Assembly: GCA_934456365.1 (NCBI GenBank)
Contig: CAKSHC010000003.1
Location: forward strand, 62,001 to 126,000
DNA length: 64,000 nucleotides
Direction: 5' to 3'
Source of the DNA: an uncultured Eubacteriales bacterium
GTDB taxonomy: Bacteria; Bacillota; Clostridia; Oscillospirales; UMGS1783
In this document: positions 7,229-15,252 of the stretch, piece by piece
How the letters are laid out: each line of letters begins with the position of its first letter
Numbering within the stretch: the first letter of the stretch is position 1
Position numbers and translations under genes: made by a program
Notes under the pieces: generated by a model
Told to the model about the DNA's origin: nothing
The model's database searches: none
What the model saw: only the letters and a program-made list of their open reading frames with translations

Positions 7229-8734
7229 ATGGCAACCTTTATCGATTCGATCTCCCATACCTTTGACGAGTACCTGCTCATCCCCGGCTATTCGTCGGCG
7301 CAGTGCATCCCGCAAAACGTGTCGCTGAAAACACCGCTCTGCAAATTCCGCCGCGGTGAAACCTCCCCGATCGTGATGAATATCCCCTTGACCTCGGCGA
7401 TCATGCAGTCGGTCTCGGGCGAGCGGCTGGCCGTGGCGCTGGCAAGAGAGGGCGGCGTCGCCTTCATCTACGGCTCGCAGAGCGTGGCCGACGAAGCGGC
7501 CATGGTCGCCCGCGCCAAAAGCTTTAAGGCCGGGTTTGTGGTCAGCGATTCCAACGTCACCCCGGATATGACGCTGGGCGATGTCCTCGCCCTCAAGGAA
7601 CGCACCGGGCATTCCACCGTCGCCGTCACCGACGACGGCACCGCCTCCGGCAAGCTGCTGGGCATCGTCACCAGCCGCGACTACCGCGTTTCCCGCATGG
7701 AGAAATCCCTGCCCGTGCGCGATTTCATGACTCCCTTCGATCACCTCGTCACCGCCGACGAATCCACCTCCCTCAAGGTTGCCAACGATATCATCTGGGA
7801 TCATAAGCTCAACACTCTCCCCATCATCGACCGGAATCAGCGCCTCAAATACCTCGTCTTCCGCAAGGACTATGATACCCATAAGGAAAACGAAAATGAG
7901 CTCCTCGACGCCCATAAGCGCTATGTCGTCGGCGCCGGCATCAACACCCGCGACTACGCCGAGCGCGTCCCCGCCCTGATCGAGGCCGGGGCCGACGTGC
8001 TCTGTATCGATTCCTCCGAGGGCTTCTCCGAATGGCAGAAGCTCACCCTTTCCTGGATCCGCGAGCGCTACGGCGATTCGGTCAAGGTCGGCGCCGGCAA
8101 CGTGGTGGATCGAGAAGGCTTCCTGTTTTTGGCCAAAGCCGGGGCAGACTTCGTCAAGGTCGGCATCGGCGGCGGCAGCATCTGCATCACCCGCGAAACC
8201 AAAGGCATCGGCCGCGGCCAGGCCTCGGCTCTGATCGAGGTCTGCGCCGCCCGGGACGAGTATTTCGAAAAAACGGGCGTCTATATCCCGGTCTGCTCGG
8301 ACGGCGGCATTGTGCGCGACCATCATATGACCCTCGCCCTGGCCATGGGCGCCGATTTCCTGATGCTGGGCCGGTATTTCGCGCGGTTCGACGAATCTCC
8401 CACCAACCGCATCATCCTCAACGGAACCTATTATAAAGAATATTGGGGCGAGGGCTCCAACCGCGCCCGCAACTGGCAGCGCTACGACCTCGGCGGCGAG
8501 AAGAAGCTCACCTTCGAGGAGGGAGTGGATTCCTATGTGCCCTATGCCGGATCCCTCAAGGATAATGTGGGCATCTCGCTGTCCAAGGTGCGCTCCACCA
8601 TGTGCAACTGCGGCGCCCTCTCCATCCCCGAGCTCCAGGAAAAAGCCAAGCTCACTCTGGTATCCGAAACCAGCATCGTCGAGGGCGGCGCGCACGACGT
8701 CGTCAAGAAAGACAGCGTCGGCAAAACCATCTGA
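7229..8734 (+). CDS. guaB: IMP dehydrogenase
   Basis: 501 residues. The TIM-barrel catalytic domain is interrupted by two CBS domains (about 100-215). The active-site loop is G-I-G-G-G-S-I-C-I-T-R with Cys319 as nucleophile, where most bacterial enzymes have G-I-G-P-G-S-I-C-T-T-R. The flap carries Y-W-G-E-G-S-N-R-A-R-N-W-Q-R-Y-D. The enzyme makes XMP from IMP with NAD, the committed step to GMP. From memory the sequence is of the class that also contains the Tritrichomonas foetus enzyme (catalytic Cys319). The start follows AAAGGAGG. rsmD follows after 11 bases. Confidence 0.95.
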   Translation: MATFIDSISHTFDEYLLIPGYSSAQCIPQNVSLKTPLCKFRRGETSPIVMNIPLTSAIMQSVSGERLAVALAREGGVAFIYGSQSVADEAAMVARAKSFKAGFVVSDSNVTPDMTLGDVLALKERTGHSTVAVTDDGTASGKLLGIVTSRDYRVSRMEKSLPVRDFMTPFDHLVTADESTSLKVANDIIWDHKLNTLPIIDRNQRLKYLVFRKDYDTHKENENELLDAHKRYVVGAGINTRDYAERVPALIEAGADVLCIDSSEGFSEWQKLTLSWIRERYGDSVKVGAGNVVDREGFLFLAKAGADFVKVGIGGGSICITRETKGIGRGQASALIEVCAARDEYFEKTGVYIPVCSDGGIVRDHHMTLALAMGADFLMLGRYFARFDESPTNRIILNGTYYKEYWGEGSNRARNWQRYDLGGEKKLTFEEGVDSYVPYAGSLKDNVGISLSKVRSTMCNCGALSIPELQEKAKLTLVSETSIVEGGAHDVVKKDSVGKTI

Positions 8735-8745
8735 GGAGGCTTTTT

Positions 8746-9300
8746 ATGCGGATCATCTCGGGCGACCGGCGCGGTCTGCGCCTCTTCTCGCCGCAGGGCC
8801 TCGCCACCCGCCCCACGCTCGACCAGGTCAAGGAAGCCGCCTTCAACATCTGGCAGTTCGACGTGCCGGGAGGAGTTTTCCTCGATCTGTTCGCCGGCAG
8901 CGGTCAGATCGGGATCGAAGCCCTTTCCCGCGGGGCCGACTCGGTCTATTTCTTCGAGCCCGACCGCGGCGCCTTCCAAACGCTGCAAAAGAACCTGACC
9001 CATATCAAGGCCGACGGGCGGGCCAAGCCCTATCCCGCGCCCTATGCGCGCCTGGCCTCGGTTTTCCCCAAGCCGCGCTTTGACCTGGTGTATATCGATC
9101 CGCCCTACCAAAGCGGCGCCTATGAAGAAGCGCTGAAGTTTCTGGTCGAGGGCGGCTACCTGCACGACGGGTCCACCGTGATCTGCGAAGCCGAAGCCAA
9201 GGAGCCGCTGCCCGAACGGGTCGGCTTTCTGTCCGATTCGCCCCGCCGGTACGGGCGCGTGGCGCTGCATGTCTACCGCAAAAAGGAGGACGAGGGATGA
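8746..9300 (+). CDS. rsmD: 16S rRNA (guanine(966)-N2)-methyltransferase RsmD
   Basis: 184 residues from M-R-I-I-S-G-D-R-R-G. SAM motif F-L-D-L-F-A-G-S-G-Q-I-G and the N-methyltransferase signature I-D-P-P-Y. RsmD methylates G966 of 16S rRNA on the assembled small subunit. The start is placed at ATG 8746 behind GGAGGC; a longer open frame upstream overlaps guaB and is not needed. The stop overlaps coaD as ATGA, the usual rsmD-coaD pairing. Confidence 0.93.
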   Translation: MRIISGDRRGLRLFSPQGLATRPTLDQVKEAAFNIWQFDVPGGVFLDLFAGSGQIGIEALSRGADSVYFFEPDRGAFQTLQKNLTHIKADGRAKPYPAPYARLASVFPKPRFDLVYIDPPYQSGAYEEALKFLVEGGYLHDGSTVICEAEAKEPLPERVGFLSDSPRRYGRVALHVYRKKEDEG

Positions 9301-9788
9301 AGCTGGCCGTTTGCCCCGGATCGTTTGACCCCATCACCAACGGGCACCTCGATATCATCGCCCGCGCCGCCCGCCTCTTCGACGAGGTGATCGTCGCCGT
9401 GCTGCAAAATTCCAGCAAAAGCTGCACCTTCTCGGTCGAGGATCGGGTGGCCATGATCCGCGAAAGTACAAAGGATCTGCCCCATGTCCGCGCCGAGGCC
9501 TTCGACGGGCTCCTGGCCGACTACGCCCGCCAGACCGGCGCCACCGCCATCGTCAAGGGGCTGCGCGCCGTGACCGATTTTGAATACGAATTCCAGATGG
9601 CGCTGCTCAATAAAGAGCTTTCCGGCGAGGTGGAAACCATCTTTCTCACCACCTCCCGCGAGTATATGTTCCTTTCCTCCAGCGCGGTGCGCGAGCTGGC
9701 CGCCCACGGGGCGGACATCACTCCGTTCGTGCCGGCGCCGGTCGCCGGAAAAATCCGGGAAACCTATCAGAAGGGGAGATTATCATGA
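9297..9788 (+). CDS. coaD: Phosphopantetheine adenylyltransferase CoaD
   Basis: 163 residues, the normal family length. The nucleotidyltransferase motif is P-G-S-F-D-P-I-T-N-G-H-L-D and the late S-S-S-A-V-R-E segment is also present. It converts 4'-phosphopantetheine and ATP into dephospho-CoA, the fourth step from pantothenate to CoA. Translationally coupled to rsmD; overlaps the following coiled-coil gene by 4 bases. Confidence 0.96.
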   Translation: MKLAVCPGSFDPITNGHLDIIARAARLFDEVIVAVLQNSSKSCTFSVEDRVAMIRESTKDLPHVRAEAFDGLLADYARQTGATAIVKGLRAVTDFEYEFQMALLNKELSGEVETIFLTTSREYMFLSSSAVRELAAHGADITPFVPAPVAGKIRETYQKGRLS

Positions 9789-10231
9789 ACGAATTTGAGA
9801 AACTGATGCAGGAGCTGGACGAGCTCTGCGAGGAGGCCTGGCGCCTGCCCTTGAGCAACGGCAAGGTTGTGATCGACCGTGAGGCCCTTTCGCGCATTTC
9901 CCAGGGGCTGCGCACCCATTACCCCACCGAGATCTCCCGCGCTCGCAGCCTGCTCGAGGAGAGGGAAAAAATCCTGCTCAAGGCCCGGACCGATGCCGAA
10001 AGCATTCTCACCAAAGCCAAGCAGCTCAGCGGCGACCTGCTCAACGAGCAGGATATCGTCAAGCGCGCTCAGAAATACGCCGAGGATCTGCGCGCCTCCG
10101 CCGAGGCCGACGCCGAGCGCACCCGCAAAGGCGCCGTCGAGTTTGCCGACACCGTCCTCGCCCAGTCCGAGGAGCACTACGATAAAAACCTCGCCCTGAT
10201 CAAACAGGCCCGCCGCATGATCCGCGGCTGA
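9785..10231 (+). CDS. Coiled-coil protein of unknown function downstream of coaD
   Basis: 148 residues, highly charged, without signal peptide or membrane helix. After about residue 45 it is almost entirely predicted helix with heptad-like spacing (long runs of Ala, Glu, Lys and Arg), of the kind annotated as ATP-synthase-b-like or DivIVA-like. Such a gene right after coaD is common in Clostridia, so the context is conserved although the role is unknown. It overlaps coaD by ATGA and ends the operon before a strong terminator. Confidence 0.8.
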   Translation: MNEFEKLMQELDELCEEAWRLPLSNGKVVIDREALSRISQGLRTHYPTEISRARSLLEEREKILLKARTDAESILTKAKQLSGDLLNEQDIVKRAQKYAEDLRASAEADAERTRKGAVEFADTVLAQSEEHYDKNLALIKQARRMIRG

Positions 10232-10250
10232 TTTTTCGAAAATTCCCCGA

Positions 10251-10277
10251 GGGGCGTCGCATCCGACGCCCCTTTTT
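10251..10277 (+). terminator. Terminator of the coaD operon
   Basis: 9-bp perfect GC-rich stem (10251-10259 with 10264-10272), 4-nt loop, then five T. Confidence 0.92.
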
Positions 10278-10293
10278 CCAAAGAAAGGACCCC

Positions 10294-11580
10294 ATGGAAG
10301 AGCTGATCTGCACCCCCCTCACCGCTGCCCACGACGGCCGCGCCGTCGCCCGCGAAGGCGGCCTTGTCGTCTTCATCCGCCATGCCCTCCCCGGAGATAC
10401 CGTGCGCGCACGTATCACCCGCCGTAAAAAAACCTTCTGGGAGGCCGAGGCCGTCGAAATTCTTTCCCCCTCCCCGGATCGGATAAGCCCCCTCTGCCGC
10501 CCCGACGGCAGCTGCGGCGGCTGCCTTTGGCGCGCCCTTTCCTATGAAAAGCAGCTCTCCCTCAAAGCCGCCCGCCTCCAAAATGCCCTCTCCCGCATCG
10601 CCGGAGTTCGCCTTTCTCCCTTGCCACCCATCCCCGCCCGATCCCTCCTCCATACCCGCAATAAAATGACCTTCCATATCGGTTCAGCTCCCAACCCGTT
10701 TTTGGGAACTCTTCCTGAAAATAGCCATACCCCTATCCGCTGCACCGGTTGCTTTGCCTTCGACGAGCGCCTTACCCCCGCCGTCCGGGCGGTGGAGCAG
10801 GCCTTGCCCGAAATCGACCCCCACGGCACGCTCCAAAAGGCGGCCTTCCGCGTGGGCAGCACCGGGGAAGTGTCGGTGCTGTTTTGCGGGAAAGGCGCGC
10901 CGCCCCGGATCGAGCCTCTGACGGCCTCTTTGGCCAAAACGGGCGTGGTCAGCCTTGCCTTTGAAAAAGAGAATGATTCTCGATTCAACCGGATTCTTTG
11001 GGGAAAGCAGGGGATCGAGGAGGAATTGGGCGGCGTGCGGCTGACGGTGTCGCCCTTTGCCTTTTTGCAGGTCAATCATGAGATGGCCGAGATTCTGTAT
11101 GCGCGTGCGTTGGAGGCATCCGCCCCCCTGTCGGGCGCGGTGCTGGCCGATCTGTGCTGCGGAGTCGGATCGATCGCGCTGGCCGCCGCCCGCCGCGGCG
11201 CGCAGGTCTACGGCGCCGAGATCTGCCCGGAAGCGGTGGAAAGCGCCCGGGAAAACGCCCGGCAAAACGGGCTTTCCGCCCAATTCGCAGCCGCCGACGC
11301 CGGAGAGGCCCTGCAAAGCTGGGCGCGGCAGGGGGTGAGTTTTTCGCACCTGCTGGTCGACCCGCCCCGCGCCGGGCTCCCGGCCGCAACGGTCGAAGCC
11401 GTTCTGGCCTCTTCCGCCAACCGCCTGACCTATGTGTCCTGCGACCCGGAAACGCTCGCCCGCGATTTGAAGCTCCTGCTCGCCGGCGGCTTTTCGCTGC
11501 AAAGCGCCCAGCCCATCGACCTCTTCCCCCATACCCCCCATATCGAAACCGTCGCCCATCTTTCCCGGAAAAACGATTGA
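10294..11580 (+). CDS. rlmD: 23S rRNA (uracil-C5)-methyltransferase, RlmD/RlmCD type
   Basis: 428 residues. An N-terminal TRAM-like region is followed by a Cys cluster (C68, C74, C77, with a further pair in I-R-C-T-G-C) that would hold a [4Fe-4S] cluster, and a C-terminal TrmA-family methyltransferase domain with L-A-D-L-C-C-G-V-G-S-I and the catalytic cysteine in Y-V-S-C-D-P-E-T-L-A-R. The family methylates U1939 and/or U747 of 23S rRNA; which site applies here cannot be told. Clostridia often carry several copies, so the symbol is by family. Confidence 0.87.
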   Translation: MEELICTPLTAAHDGRAVAREGGLVVFIRHALPGDTVRARITRRKKTFWEAEAVEILSPSPDRISPLCRPDGSCGGCLWRALSYEKQLSLKAARLQNALSRIAGVRLSPLPPIPARSLLHTRNKMTFHIGSAPNPFLGTLPENSHTPIRCTGCFAFDERLTPAVRAVEQALPEIDPHGTLQKAAFRVGSTGEVSVLFCGKGAPPRIEPLTASLAKTGVVSLAFEKENDSRFNRILWGKQGIEEELGGVRLTVSPFAFLQVNHEMAEILYARALEASAPLSGAVLADLCCGVGSIALAAARRGAQVYGAEICPEAVESARENARQNGLSAQFAAADAGEALQSWARQGVSFSHLLVDPPRAGLPAATVEAVLASSANRLTYVSCDPETLARDLKLLLAGGFSLQSAQPIDLFPHTPHIETVAHLSRKND

Positions 11581-11609
11581 TAAGAATCCCTTTGAAACAG
11601 GACAAAAAA

Positions 11610-12056
11610 ATGCGAACAGAACAAGTAGAGCTTACCGTATTGTGTCTGATCCATCAGGAAGATCGCTACCTGCTGCAGGATCGGGTCAAAGAAAACTGGA
11701 AGGGCTGCGCCCTTCCGGGCGGCCATATCGAACCGGGTGAATCGATCGTTGACGCGGTCGTCCGGGAAATGAAGGAAGAAACCGGGCTCACGATCCAATC
11801 TCCGCGCCTTTGCGGCGTAAAGCAGTTTCCCATCGAGGGCGTCCGCTATCTCGTTTTTCTTTTTGAAACCGACCGGTTCGAAGGCGAGCTTTCCGATTCG
11901 GAGGAAGGGAAGATGCGCTGGGTTAAAACCTCCGAGCTTCCCCAGGAGAATTTGGTGGCCGACTTCGACGACCTCATAGACGTTATGCTCAGCGACCGCC
12001 TGACCGAATTTCAGCTTATCGTGGAGAAGGATACCTGGATTTCCGTCAAGAAATAA
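11610..12056 (+). CDS. Nudix hydrolase (8-oxo-dGTP diphosphatase-like)
   Basis: 148 residues from ATG 11610, behind ACAGGA. The Nudix box is complete: G-G-H-I-E-P-G-E-S, then R-E-M-K-E-E-T-G-L. The C-terminal half resembles the MutT/YtkD type that removes pyrophosphate from oxidised nucleotides, but Nudix substrates are hard to predict. It lies 29 bases after rlmD and may be co-transcribed. Confidence 0.87.
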   Translation: MRTEQVELTVLCLIHQEDRYLLQDRVKENWKGCALPGGHIEPGESIVDAVVREMKEETGLTIQSPRLCGVKQFPIEGVRYLVFLFETDRFEGELSDSEEGKMRWVKTSELPQENLVADFDDLIDVMLSDRLTEFQLIVEKDTWISVKK

Positions 12057-12079
12057 TTTTCAGGATCAATTCCTGAAAA
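12057..12079 (+). promoter_or_regulatory. Hairpin after the Nudix gene
   Basis: TTTTCAGGA and TCCTGAAAA form a 9-bp perfect stem around TCAAT directly after the Nudix stop. No T-run follows on the plus strand, so termination is doubtful; it may stabilise mRNA ends. Confidence 0.5.
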
Positions 12080-12110
12080 GGAGAAAAAGCCGCGCACAAA
12101 GGAGAAGAAA

Positions 12111-12818
12111 ATGAACGTTTGGATTCTGGAAGACGAGCCGGACCATGCCGCCGCGCTTTTGGAAAAAATGAAGGCCTACCCCGGAAGCCGCGCCTTTGCC
12201 GCGCGGGTGTTTTCCTCTCCGCAGGCGCTGCGCGAAGCCCGGCAGGCCGGCCAGGAGCCCGACCTTCTGCTGACGGATATCCGCCTCGGCGAAGAAGAGA
12301 GCGACGGGATCAGCCTGGTCGCCTCGCTTTTCGAGGGCAGCGGCGTGCCGGTGATCTATATCACGGGCTTTGTGGAATATTGCACCAAGGTTTATGAAAC
12401 CGACCACGTCTATTTCCTCACAAAGCCCCTGCGCACCGACGAGCTTTTCGCCGCGCTCGACCGCGCCGTGGATCGCCGCCGCCGGTTTCTGGCCCGCTCG
12501 ATCGCCGTGCGCTCGGGCGGCGCGATCCTGCGCCTCCCCTGCGAGCAGATCCTTTGGCTGGAAAGCCGCGGCAGAAGAGTCACGGTGCATACCGCCCGCG
12601 GCCAGTGGGAAACCAACGCCACCCTCTCCCGCCTGCTCGGGCCGCTAGGCGAAGAATTCGTGTCCTGCCATAAGAGCTTTCTCGTGAATTTAAGCGCCGT
12701 GCGCGAAATGCAGCCCGATTCCTTCCTCCTGACCGACGGCGCCCGCATCCCCATCAGCCAGAAGCGGAAAAAACAGGCCCGCGAGGCCTTCCTGCAAAGC
12801 CTCGCCCGCGCCCTCTGA
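12111..12818 (+). CDS. LytTR-family response regulator
   Basis: 235 residues. The receiver domain (1-120) has the acidic pocket E-D-E near residue 7, phosphoacceptor D56 in L-L-L-T-D-I-R-L, and the lysine in F-L-T-K-P-L. The LytTR DNA-binding domain (about 135-232) shows I-L-W-L-E-S and C-H-K-S-F-L-V-N. Regulators of this kind control secreted, adhesion or peptide-responsive genes. The gene stands 12 bases before two kinase genes that complete the locus. Start behind AAAGGAGAAG. Confidence 0.92.
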   Translation: MNVWILEDEPDHAAALLEKMKAYPGSRAFAARVFSSPQALREARQAGQEPDLLLTDIRLGEEESDGISLVASLFEGSGVPVIYITGFVEYCTKVYETDHVYFLTKPLRTDELFAALDRAVDRRRRFLARSIAVRSGGAILRLPCEQILWLESRGRRVTVHTARGQWETNATLSRLLGPLGEEFVSCHKSFLVNLSAVREMQPDSFLLTDGARIPISQKRKKQAREAFLQSLARAL

Positions 12819-12830
12819 AAGGAGAGAGCC

Positions 12831-13694
12831 ATGTCGCAAACGCTGTGGGGCATCCTCTTCATGACCCCCTATAATATCATCACCGTCTACGCCATGACCC
12901 GCATGACCCCCGTGCCCCACCCCTGGCGCTTTTTCTGGGCCTGGCAGCTCATCGGCGGCCTGCTCTACTTCATTCCCAACGACCTCGCCGGCCTGGTCTG
13001 GCTGCGCCCGGTGCTCACCTCCGCCTCCTGGCTCTTGGTCACCCTCTTCTTCTCCCGGGAAAAAACGGTGAAAACCGCCTTCGGCGCCCTGCTAATCTCC
13101 CTTTTGTCGGTGGTCGGCGAGGTGGCCGCCGGCTTTCTCGGCGTCGCCCTCTTCGGGGAAAACGCCAACCCCGAAATGATCGTCAATTCCCCCTTCCATC
13201 TGTTTATCCTCCAGGTCCTCTTTTGGCTTCTGATGTCGCTTCTGTGCGCCGCGCTGGTGCTTTTGTGGGAAAAAACCGTCCACCCCGCCGAGGGCAGCCT
13301 CCTGTGGCGCTTCGTGCTGATCCCGATCAGCCAGTATGTGCTGGTCATCCTCTCCGGCATCGTCGCCACCTTCCGCAGCCGCGGCCTCGAGGTCTATCTC
13401 CCGCTGATCGTGGTGTCGCTTCTGTGCGTGGTGGCCGACCTTCTCCTCTTCCGTGCCATCCGCGCCATCGGCGCCCAGCAGCGCGCCGCCGCCCGGGCCG
13501 CCGCTTTGCAAAGCCGTCTCGAGGCGGAAATCTCCCGCGCGAGCGAGCGCGTGGCCCGGCTGGAGGAAACCGCCCGCCTGCGCCACGACCTGCGCAACCA
13601 CCTCCAAACGGTGGAAACGCTGATGGAACGCGGCGAAACCGCGCTGGCCGAAAAGCAGCTTGACCAGCTGATCGAACGGGGGGAGCGGCTATGA
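12831..13694 (+). CDS. Membrane histidine-phosphoacceptor protein, kinase half without ATPase domain
   Basis: 287 residues. About six membrane helices fill residues 1-215, then a coiled coil, then the dimerisation/phosphoacceptor box R-L-R-H-D-L-R-N-H-L with His252, the H-D-x-x-N-H form typical of kinases paired with LytTR regulators (AgrC/SpoOB-like). The protein ends only about 35 residues later, with no N, G1 or G2 box, so it cannot bind ATP by itself. Its last bases overlap the next gene (ATGA), which supplies an ATPase domain. No frameshift is needed to explain this, since both frames have proper starts and stops. Confidence 0.88.
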   Translation: MSQTLWGILFMTPYNIITVYAMTRMTPVPHPWRFFWAWQLIGGLLYFIPNDLAGLVWLRPVLTSASWLLVTLFFSREKTVKTAFGALLISLLSVVGEVAAGFLGVALFGENANPEMIVNSPFHLFILQVLFWLLMSLLCAALVLLWEKTVHPAEGSLLWRFVLIPISQYVLVILSGIVATFRSRGLEVYLPLIVVSLLCVVADLLLFRAIRAIGAQQRAAARAAALQSRLEAEISRASERVARLEETARLRHDLRNHLQTVETLMERGETALAEKQLDQLIERGERL

Positions 13695-14503
13695 GGCTTT
13701 TTTGGACAGGCCCCCTCGTCCTGCTCACCCAGGCCGCCCTGCTCGTCATCTTCGGCCGGATCTTTTCGCCGGGCGTGTCCCCGCTGATCTGGTGGATCCT
13801 GATGATCGCTTTGGCGCTTCTGTGCGCCGCGGCCGACGCGATCCTCTTCTTCACCCTGCGCCGCCTCGCCCAAAAGGAGCAAACCGAGGAGAGGGAGCGC
13901 CTTTTGGCCGAATCCCTCGCCGACCAGGAAAAACGCGCCCGCGAATGGGAGGAAAGCGAGAACCAGGCATCCGCCGTGCGCCGCGAAATGCTCGCGCAGC
14001 TCAAGGGCGCCCGGGAGGCATTGGCCGCCCGCCGCGCCGCAGACGCCCGCGCCGGCATGACCCGCGCCGTCGATTCCCTGCGCCCGTCCCTGACCCGCTT
14101 TTGCGACCACCCCGTCGCCGACGCCCTCTTCGCCGCCAAGCAAAAGGAGGCCGAGCAGTGCGGCGTCGCCTTCTCCTGCTTTGCCGGCATCCCCCGGGAG
14201 CTGGCGCTCGGCGAGGCCGTGCTCTGCGCCGTCCTCTCCAACCTGCTCGACAACGCCCTGCGCGCCGCCGCGTCGGCGCAGGGGAGCGTGGCCGTGCGCG
14301 CCCGCACGGATCGCGGCTTCCTCGTCGTCCGCGTGGAAAACGACGCCCCTCCCGCCCCCGCCCCGCGCCGCGCCCATGCTTTCGAGGAGCACGGCTGGGG
14401 CCTCTCCATCGTGGAATCCCTCGCCCGCACCCACGACGGCCGCCTCGAGATCACCCGCTCGCCCGGCCGCTTCTGCGCCACCGTCTGGCTCGCCGCGCAT
14501 TGA
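13691..14503 (+). CDS. Membrane protein with histidine-kinase ATPase domain but degenerate H-box
   Basis: 270 residues. Two N-terminal membrane helices, a coiled coil, then R-R-E-M-L-A-Q-L where the preceding protein has R-H-D-L-R-N-H-L; the phosphoacceptor is therefore Arg98. The HATPase_c domain is intact (N-box L-L-D-N-A-L-R, G-box H-G-W-G-L-S-I-V-E-S). The region from the last helix to the H-box is alignable with the previous protein, also at L-L-C-x-x-A-D-x-x-L-F, so the two look like tandem duplicates that each lost a different function. It probably phosphorylates the His of the partner in a heterodimer (inference). Confidence 0.87.
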   Translation: MRLFWTGPLVLLTQAALLVIFGRIFSPGVSPLIWWILMIALALLCAAADAILFFTLRRLAQKEQTEERERLLAESLADQEKRAREWEESENQASAVRREMLAQLKGAREALAARRAADARAGMTRAVDSLRPSLTRFCDHPVADALFAAKQKEAEQCGVAFSCFAGIPRELALGEAVLCAVLSNLLDNALRAAASAQGSVAVRARTDRGFLVVRVENDAPPAPAPRRAHAFEEHGWGLSIVESLARTHDGRLEITRSPGRFCATVWLAAH

Positions 14504-14538
14504 TTTTGACAAAAAACGCGTCAGTTTTGCCCTCCCCC

Positions 14539-14567
14539 TTGTGCGCCCCACGCTCCCTCTTTATAAT
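14539..14567 (+). promoter_or_regulatory. Promoter of the 168-aa membrane protein gene
   Basis: TTGTGC (14539-14544), 17-bp spacer, TATAAT (14562-14567). Confidence 0.65.
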
Positions 14568-14597
14568 GAAAGCAATCATTCAAGGAGGATTCAGAGC

Positions 14598-15104
14598 ATG
14601 GCCCGCTATGAAAATAAAAGCCTTTCCGTCGTCCCCGAGCGCGAGCAGGAAACCATCGACCGCTACATCCGCTTCGGCTGGGAGCTGCAGAATTCCCAGG
14701 AGGTCTTCAACCGGGATTCCCATCTTGAGGATCGCGCCGACGGCCTCTACAGCGTCACAACCACCACCAACTACATCAAGCTCCTCTTCCGCCGCGACAC
14801 CGAAATGCCCCACTACGAGGAAATCCGCGCCATCGAACGCGACTACGAGGCCCTCGAGCCCACCGCTTCCCGCCTCCCGGAAGACCTGAAGCTGAAATGG
14901 AAGATCCTGATCCCCGCCCTCCTGCTGCTGCCCGGCATCCTCGCCCAGTCGGTCTGGCTCGCCCTGCTCGGCCCCGCCCTCGGAGTCGGCTTCGTTTTGC
15001 TTTATCATTTCTTCATCTATAACCCCCGCTTCCAAAAATGGGGAGACGCCCGCGCCGCAATGAGCGAGCTGGAAGAAAAGCTCGCCAAAATAACCGAAGA
15101 ATAA
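14598..15104 (+). CDS. Hypothetical membrane protein, 168 aa
   Basis: Not recognised. The first 95 residues are soluble and charged, then two hydrophobic helices (about 102-140) and a charged helical tail (E-L-E-E-K-L-A-K-I). Start behind CAAGGAGGA. It follows the LytTR/kinase genes but has its own promoter, so it could be a target rather than part of the signalling unit. A terminator follows. Confidence 0.75.
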   Translation: MARYENKSLSVVPEREQETIDRYIRFGWELQNSQEVFNRDSHLEDRADGLYSVTTTTNYIKLLFRRDTEMPHYEEIRAIERDYEALEPTASRLPEDLKLKWKILIPALLLLPGILAQSVWLALLGPALGVGFVLLYHFFIYNPRFQKWGDARAAMSELEEKLAKITEE

Positions 15105-15111
15105 AGATTTC

Positions 15112-15145
15112 GCCCCGAAAGCAAGGCTTTCGGGGCTCTTTTTTT
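15112..15145 (+). terminator. Terminator after the 168-aa membrane protein
   Basis: 11-bp stem (15112-15122 with 15126-15136), 3-nt loop and a T-rich tail. Confidence 0.92.
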
Positions 15146-15148
15146 GGG

Positions 15149-15177
15149 TTGAATCTTGCGGCGCTTTGCGGTAAAAT
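15149..15177 (+). promoter_or_regulatory. Promoter of the U32 peptidase gene
   Basis: TTGAAT (15149-15154), 17-bp spacer, TAAAAT (15172-15177). Confidence 0.65.
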
Positions 15178-15252
15178 AAAGGAAACCATCCAAGCGCAGT
15201 CTTTTCATTGGTGTTGGTTGTGTCGCAAATCCGATTGTAAGAAGGAGAAGCT

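Noticed and set aside
5075..8695. A 1206-codon minus-strand open frame across rqcH, EamA and guaB
   Set aside because: It crosses three confident plus-strand genes and their intergenic regions; its translation is low-complexity Gly/Ala/Asp-rich shadow.
12831..14503. Frameshifted single kinase gene
   Set aside because: Both parts have their own membrane helices and an H-box-like segment. Joining them would give a protein with two such segments, so duplication rather than frameshift is the simpler reading.
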